This document shows positions 58,541 through 64,000 of a DNA stretch of 64,000 nt, in pieces. Origin of the DNA: Sycobia sp. Sy_11 (taxonomy: Eukaryota; Arthropoda; Insecta; Hymenoptera; Epichrysomallidae). Position numbers and translations under genes: made by a program. The notes beneath the pieces are model-generated. The model was not told the origin of the DNA. It worked only from the letters and a program-made list of their open reading frames with translations, and searched no databases. Numbering within the stretch: the first letter of the stretch is position 1; each line of letters starts with the position of its first letter. Location of the stretch: positions 372,001-436,000 of the forward strand of contig JACCIC010000099.1 in assembly GCA_018907035.1 (NCBI GenBank). Direction: 5' to 3'.

Positions 58541-61394
58541 ATGAGTGTCATCAGTTCAGTGAAAACCGAGCAGTTTTTTACTTCATCTGACATGAGCCTT
58601 GCCTCGTCCGCCGCAAGGGCCGCCCAGTCAACGAGTACGTTTTCCGATTATGAAACCTCAAGTGAAATACACAGCCCGTGCATTTCGATAGAAAATAATT
58701 TAGAGTTTGTGTGTTGCCAGTCTAATCTGCGTTTGCCCGAGAATGACCGGTTCATAACCTCGTCCCAGTCAACCTCGATACTCTTCGAAAAAGCCGGAAA
58801 ACCCCTCGTCTCACTTGAGGCCGAGCTGTTTGCGATGACCATAAAGAGCGATACATGCCTGTCCCAGCAGAGTAAGATTATATCCGAATTCAGGAACGGT
58901 ATGCTGATGAACCAACAGCATCGCGATGAGAGACAGAATGCGACAGATCCGCAATCCCCATTAACGAGCACAGAATCTGAGATGTACGGCACTCCAATCC
59001 TTGACTCACCCACCTCAACTGCTGGCATTCGCAGCTTGCATTCCTCGAATTTCCGAGATTCCAGTTCCTGTAAGTCTCTGCCTTCGATCCAAAGCAGCAA
59101 CACTTTAACATCGAATACCGGGGAGTGTAAAAATCAGGAACCACTCACCGTGAAGGAGGAGGAAACCGTAGCGAAGAACAAAGAGACTGAGATCACTGAG
59201 GCTGACAGCTCTTTCAGCGAGTCCAAGTTGAAAATAATGGCGAATCTCGCGCAAGTCACTCGCCGACAGCTCTTTTCCAAGCCGTTGATTAATAAACCGA
59301 TCTCACGCCCATCCGCGGACTTCTTGCCATTCACGGAATCATTTTACGTTGATAAGAGCCAGGGCGAGCCACTGCTGAAGGTCAGCACGCCCTCGAACAG
59401 AACGTACCTCTCGCAAAGATCCCTGATCCGGAGTCAGGCTGGTATCCAGTCCATACTAAAGATTGATTGCGAGTTACAGCCTCTCAATATCATGCTGTCT
59501 AGGTTGCTGGCTGAATTTCGCGCCATGAACTTTCGAGACAGGCTTGGCTTTTTCAGCTCGAGTGTTTGCAATTCCCATTATTTCAAGTAAGGCTTAAACA
59601 AGATTTAAGGTTATAATATTATTACAGATTTCGTTTCAGGCCGTCTTAAAATTCAATACAATAATATCGAGATATTTTTTTTAAGATTATTAGATCAAAG
59701 ATGATAAGGTGTGCCAAAAAATACTATACATAAATTAGTTAGAAAAACTATGTTCTCATTTTTTTTCTTTATTTAAAGATTCTATATTAATAGAAGCACC
59801 AAAAGAAGAATATTTTAGATTTTTATGAAATCTAAGAAATTAGAATCAGTTTTAAATGTGCTCAAAGCTTTCAAAATTAATAATACAAGGAAATTAAGAA
59901 TTGAAGATGAAACGATTTTGGTGCTTGTACGTTGTATAAGCTTTTATTACAGGTTTCTATTGAATTTTCCAATGGTCAGTTTTTTAACACAACCTAGGCA
60001 AATAATGTTATTTTCTAATCAGTAATGTATAATAAAATATTTAGTAAATATTGTGACAATTACTATTTCCTTTTCTATTTGATAATTGATTGATAATTGA
60101 CTAAACAATCGATACACTTTTTGTCTTAACTAAAGTATATATTTTGAAATGATCTAAACGTAACTAATTTTTTCAAATCAATTTTTCAACGATTTAAATC
60201 AATATATAATCTTTCATTATATTTAGAATTGTCAATATATATTTTTGTTTCTAATACATATTTATTGGCATTATAAAGCTCTAGATTATTTGGAATGGCC
60301 AACAGACCTCCCACGAGGATGACGAAGGCGCAGTCTGACCAAAAAGTTACTCCCGGTGCCGGAGTGACAGAAAACGAAAGCACGGGGTCTCTGCCTTGTA
60401 GCAAGGAATACAGGAAGATCGGCGACAGCGTCTCACAGGAGAAATTGGGCGTATATCGTAGGATGCTGAAGTCCAGCAGTGGCGCGCAGTTATCGAACTC
60501 GTACGAGAACAATTGTCGCAGCCCGAGAAAATCGCCCAGTGAGGTCTTACAGTTAAGGTGCTTGGAAATAAAATTCATAGATTGTTCTTTATGCGCATAT
60601 ATTTACACACAAATGTTCATATTTACATTAACATATTATATTAAACCATTTTATAATATTTTTATATTTTATTATCAATCTATTATAAATGTTATTTGAT
60701 TATTGATCCAAAAGATTGTCATTTTAATTCTGATGTATTTTTGTATTTTTGTATAACAATTTATTTTTTGAGATTGTTTATATTTTTTATATTTTTGCTG
60801 TTTATTTTTAGTAAGACTGATACCTGACTTAATCAGTTCCGCTTTTTTAACAGAATGAATGAGTATTTATATATAACAACTGGAGCGCCGATTTACGTAT
60901 TATTTGGGATTAAGTTTGTGTCAATATTTTAATATTTTGTTTACATTTATATTAATGACATCGTTTCTCTTTTTAGCAAATCTTGTCTAATCAATTGACA
61001 CTGTTTGTATTGTTATTGCTTATGCAAAGTTTTTACCGATGTAGTAATTTAGTAGAAAAAATTAAAAATAGTTGTGAACGTATATATAATTTGACTCAGA
61101 AGAAGTCCTTCATTTTTGTAGAATTACTCTATAATTCTGAGTATTTGCGATTTGACATCATAAAATCTTGGATAGATGTTTAACATGTTTGATAACTTTA
61201 TATCGTATTTCATTGTTAATTGTTTGCAATTAAGATTTACTTTCCATTAATATATACCACATGTAGCGCTGGTTCAATAGACTTCCGTAACATTTCTTTT
61301 ATTTGGTGTGTTAAGATTAAGATAGGATTCAGCTTCTATACAGATGTGGTGTATTTCGCTATCATTTACTATTGTGCGACAACAATTCCTCATA

Positions 61395-61460
<66 letters not shown>

Positions 61461-62046
61461 AGCGAGCACGTCGGAGAAACGGTACTGCTACAAGCGCCAG
61501 CCCCACCACTGCAGCGTCAATTGTTGCCCACGCGTCAACCAGCAGCATCATCAGCATCAGAGTCGTCGGGAGGCGAGAGCCAGAGGTGAGGCCATCGCCA
61601 CACCGCCGCCTACGCCCGCGGACAAGCAACGTCGGCAGGAGCTGAGCGAGCAGAAGGAGGAGGAGGAGGAGGACGACGGTGACTTCGGCCGCAGAATGCT
61701 CTGCGAGATCGCCTACCTGAGCACGCGGTGCGCCGCCGATGCTGCCGCCGGCGACGATCGGGGGGGAAAACCGCCGGTGAGCGCGGCCGGGGAGCGGGGC
61801 CCGGACGAGCCCGATGGCCACGAAGGGCATCGGCCGGAGGGGGAAGGCCGCGGCAGCCTCTTCCGCCAGGAACTGACGAGGCTCGTCGAGAACTGCGCGG
61901 TTATCGCGCCGCCCCCGCCGAGCGAGGTGGCGACCGCGACGCCACGCGTCGACGGGGCTTCGGCTTCGTCGGACGACGAAGACGACGAGAACGACGCGCG
62001 GACCGAGAGAGCCGAGAGCACCTGTAGCACGAGCGATTCCGGATAG
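58541..62046 (+). CDS. Unrecognised three-exon gene, Ser/Thr-rich with acidic tail
   Basis: Proposed exons are 58541-59586, 60285-60557 and about 61461-62046. Both joins are phase 2 (TTCAA|GTAAGG to CTCTAG|ATT; TTAAG|GTGCTT to ATAAAG|AGCG) and the total is 1905 nt, 634 residues plus stop. Residues 1-348 are rich in Ser, Thr, Asn and Gln with a few ordered-looking patches (LVSLEAELFAM, LAQVTRRQLF, LLAEFRAMNF). Residues 350-439 are polar. The last exon is very GC-rich (GC-rich third positions throughout, supporting the frame), with His/Gln repeats, an EEEEEDDGD run near 505, MLCEIAYLSTRC at 519, and the acidic SSDDEDDENDARTERAEST near the end. No domain, signal or membrane segment recognised. 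If the first intron is retained the frame stops two codons into it, giving 349 residues. The third exon's start is uncertain because the acceptor follows a (TA)n tract; CTGCAG|C at 61515 also keeps frame. I do not know its function. Confidence 0.6.
61399..61458. repeat. (TA)n microsatellite abutting an exon
   Basis: About 29 TA units ending directly at the proposed splice acceptor of the last exon of the gene at 58541-62046, where a pyrimidine tract would normally be. Confidence 0.95.
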
Positions 62047-62279
62047 TTGGCGCGCGCCGTTCGCGTAGAGGCGGACAGTGCCGTTGCGATGTCTTTCAGT
62101 CTATACATATAATATATACGTTATTCTGTTTCACTTTTATCGACGAGTCTTTTGTGATGTACGCATGTATATATAACGTTGCTGTTACGTATATTGGAAT
62201 TTCTTGAAAATTTCATGTATTTTATATATAATTTATTAAATCGAAACAACGCTTTTTATATAGACATTTATATTTATCA

Positions 62280-62285
62280 AATAAA
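62280..62285 (+). terminator. Candidate poly(A) signal
   Basis: AATAAA 234 nt past the TAG of the gene ending at 62046. Confidence 0.45.
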
Positions 62286-62299
62286 ACACGGTGGAAAGC

Positions 62300-63486
62300 T
62301 TCTTTATTCGTACCATAATTATTAATCTTACAGCGCCTAAAATTATTCGTAAATAGTTTTGTGTATAGTTTAGTAATAATGATTTCCAAACATGGAATTT
62401 TTACGTTAATTATTTGTAACAAATATTGTCTAAAATTTAACGCATTGTTACTTAAAATCAATCCGTAAAATTTTATATTTGGCATTACGTTATTTTGCAT
62501 AGGATTATTATATGGTTTATGTACATCGTTCATTCATATATATCGAAAGCCTTGTATTAAAAGCAAGATAATTAAGAGAAGCAGATAAAAAATTTAATAT
62601 GAATATAAGACGATCAGAATTCGCTAATGGATCTAATTAGTGACAGGTTTAAGCGAATGCGTTACTGTAATATATCACTGGAACAATTGAGACAAAAACA
62701 GAAAAAGTTTAGTCATTTCATTTACGTGTCCAAAAGATTTATATAATTGATTCTTTTAAAAACCTTGGCTAACAAATAGTTTTTTCTTTTTAGGCAAAAA
62801 ATGAATTGTTCGACAAAAACGTTTAAAATAAATGCATTCAATTTCACTTCTTGGAAAAATAAAAGAAAAATTTAATTTCTATTGTTTGCCTTATTATATA
62901 AAGAATGAAAGTAATGTCGAACAGTATATTTGTATAGCAGTAGCCTATATTAAGTAAAGTACTTTCTTTTACGACAATGCCAAATTAATTATGCTAACTT
63001 TTTTTTTATTTATAAGTACTGTCTGCGTGAATTTAATAATAATTATATTTTTTATAAGCAATTTGAATTAATGTAGTGGAAAAAAAAGATTCATATGTAT
63101 ATTTAAATTATGCGCAGACTACGTTCTCCAACCCGGATTTTGATGTCCTCACCTTAATGCAGATAAAAAGTGGAATACTTTTTAGGCAACATCCAAGAAG
63201 GAATCTTGATCGAGCGAAGCGAAACCTTATATAAAGTAATTTCTTTATAAAAGAAACCAGATCTTCTTTTCTGCTTTTATTTATATTTAAAAATAATTTC
63301 ATTTCATCAACGTATATTTAATTTTTTTTTACTTAAAAAAATACTTCGAAAAGAATGAATCGCCTTTAATAAAGTTTAAGTAATACGGAAAAATATGATA
63401 CGAATGAATACAATGTTTCGAAAAAATAATTCAGACCAAAAATATATGTGTTGAAACAGTAGTTGGCCTACTCTTATTATTTTTCT

Positions 63487-63548
<62 letters not shown>

Positions 63549-63900
63549 GAAAGATGTCAAATATTATGTTTATATTAGAAAACCAACCAGTTCTCTCTCG
63601 CCGAAAACGAAAATACAAAATAAACTACAAATGATCAATTGAACGTCTTTTATTATCTTTCATATTATATAGATTGAAAGCTATTGCAATAATTGTTCAA
63701 TTGACAGCTGAAATGTTTTTGTTATATTATATTTCTTGCACTTTGTATTTTTTACATTTTAAATCTAAATATTTTTTATTATTTACATAAATTTAATGTA
63801 TACGTCTCTATATGGTAAGTTTCTTAGTTTTAATCTTTTTTGTATTTTTATACTTCTCGAGCATGATTATAACTATTTAGATTTTGATTTATTTTCAAGT
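62300..63900. other. AT-rich stretch, nothing firm
   Basis: No gene is supported. A short stretch at 63186-63234 has plus-strand acceptor and donor-like borders, but its phase does not fit the possible exon at 63901. A (TA)n tract occurs at 63489-63545. Confidence 0.5.
63489..63545. repeat. (TA)n microsatellite
   Basis: About 28 TA units. Confidence 0.95.
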
Positions 63901-63979
63901 CTTGAAAAAGGCCCGTGTAGAAATTTCGATGCGATTCTGTAAAGAGTCTAGTAAGTACGCCGCGCCGTACATCAAATAG
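63900..63979 (+). other. Possible terminal exon near the right edge
   Basis: A GATTTATTTTCAAG acceptor at about 63899 opens a plus frame LKKARVEISMRFCKES, continuing to SKYAAPYIK and a TAG at 63979. The opposite strand is also open here, from the window edge down to a TGA (MSDSYLMYGAAYLLDSLQ...), which could be the end of a minus-strand gene lying to the right. Codon choice does not decide between them, and no family is recognised. Confidence 0.25.
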
Positions 63980-64000
63980 GAATCTGACATGGTAATCGTA

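Noticed and set aside
58648..59334. Minus-strand frames opposite the Ser/Thr-rich exon
   Set aside because: Shadows of the 1046 nt plus-strand coding exon.
61220..61645. Alternative frames through the start of the last GC-rich exon
   Set aside because: Both read through the TA tract and end at stops by 61645. The frame that continues to 62046 has consistently GC-rich third positions and joins the previous exon in phase.

Overview
The window looks like AT-rich nuclear DNA from an insect, most probably a hymenopteran. Genes are split by spliceosomal introns, two of them match highly conserved animal families, relict mariner transposons are present, and there are about twenty (TA)n microsatellites of roughly 45-60 bp plus several (GA)n and (TG)n tracts. 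There is no bacterial-style gene packing. The hymenopteran assignment is inference from base composition and repeat style; I cannot name a species.

Region 1-8.5 kb is AT-rich and holds no gene I can support. Region 8.86-20.44 kb (minus strand) carries a PAQR3-like progestin/adipoQ receptor. Five exons at 8856-11038 are certain from the protein. An upstream coding exon at 20254-20439 joins them in phase across a 9.2 kb intron and gives a 365-residue protein. A competing short first exon lies at 11477-11539. CpG-rich islands at 22.1-22.85 kb and 28.0-28.75 kb, each with a strong minus-strand splice donor, are the best candidates for its promoter and 5' UTR exons. Region 28.8-41.9 kb is AT-rich, apparently gene-free DNA with microsatellites and two hairpin-like copies of a miniature repeat family.

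Region 42.29-47.21 kb (minus) is a complete six-exon ubiquitin-conjugating enzyme E2 of the UBE2D/effete type, 147 residues, with a GC-richer 5' region at 47.2-48.0 kb. Region 48-53.4 kb is AT-rich with a possible tRNA-derived relic. Two different decayed mariner elements sit about 130 bp apart at 53.44-54.35 and 54.49-55.21 kb; the first has unusually long (~187 bp) terminal inverted repeats. A third copy of the miniature repeat at 56.0-56.34 kb encloses a hammerhead-ribozyme-like motif.

Region 57.2-62.05 kb (plus) holds two adjacent genes I do not recognise. One is a two-exon, 212-residue protein with four copies of a [LI]PW[EN][ED][FLI] motif and a Lys-Cys-x-Cys-Ser motif at each end. The other is a three-exon gene coding about 634 mostly disordered residues, Ser/Thr-rich at first and ending in an acidic tail, whose last exon starts right after a (TA)n tract. 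These two are the least described parts of the window. Region 62.3-64 kb is AT-rich, with a possible exon cut by the right edge.

Exon boundaries were read by eye from GT/AG sites and phase. No transcript evidence or database search was available.
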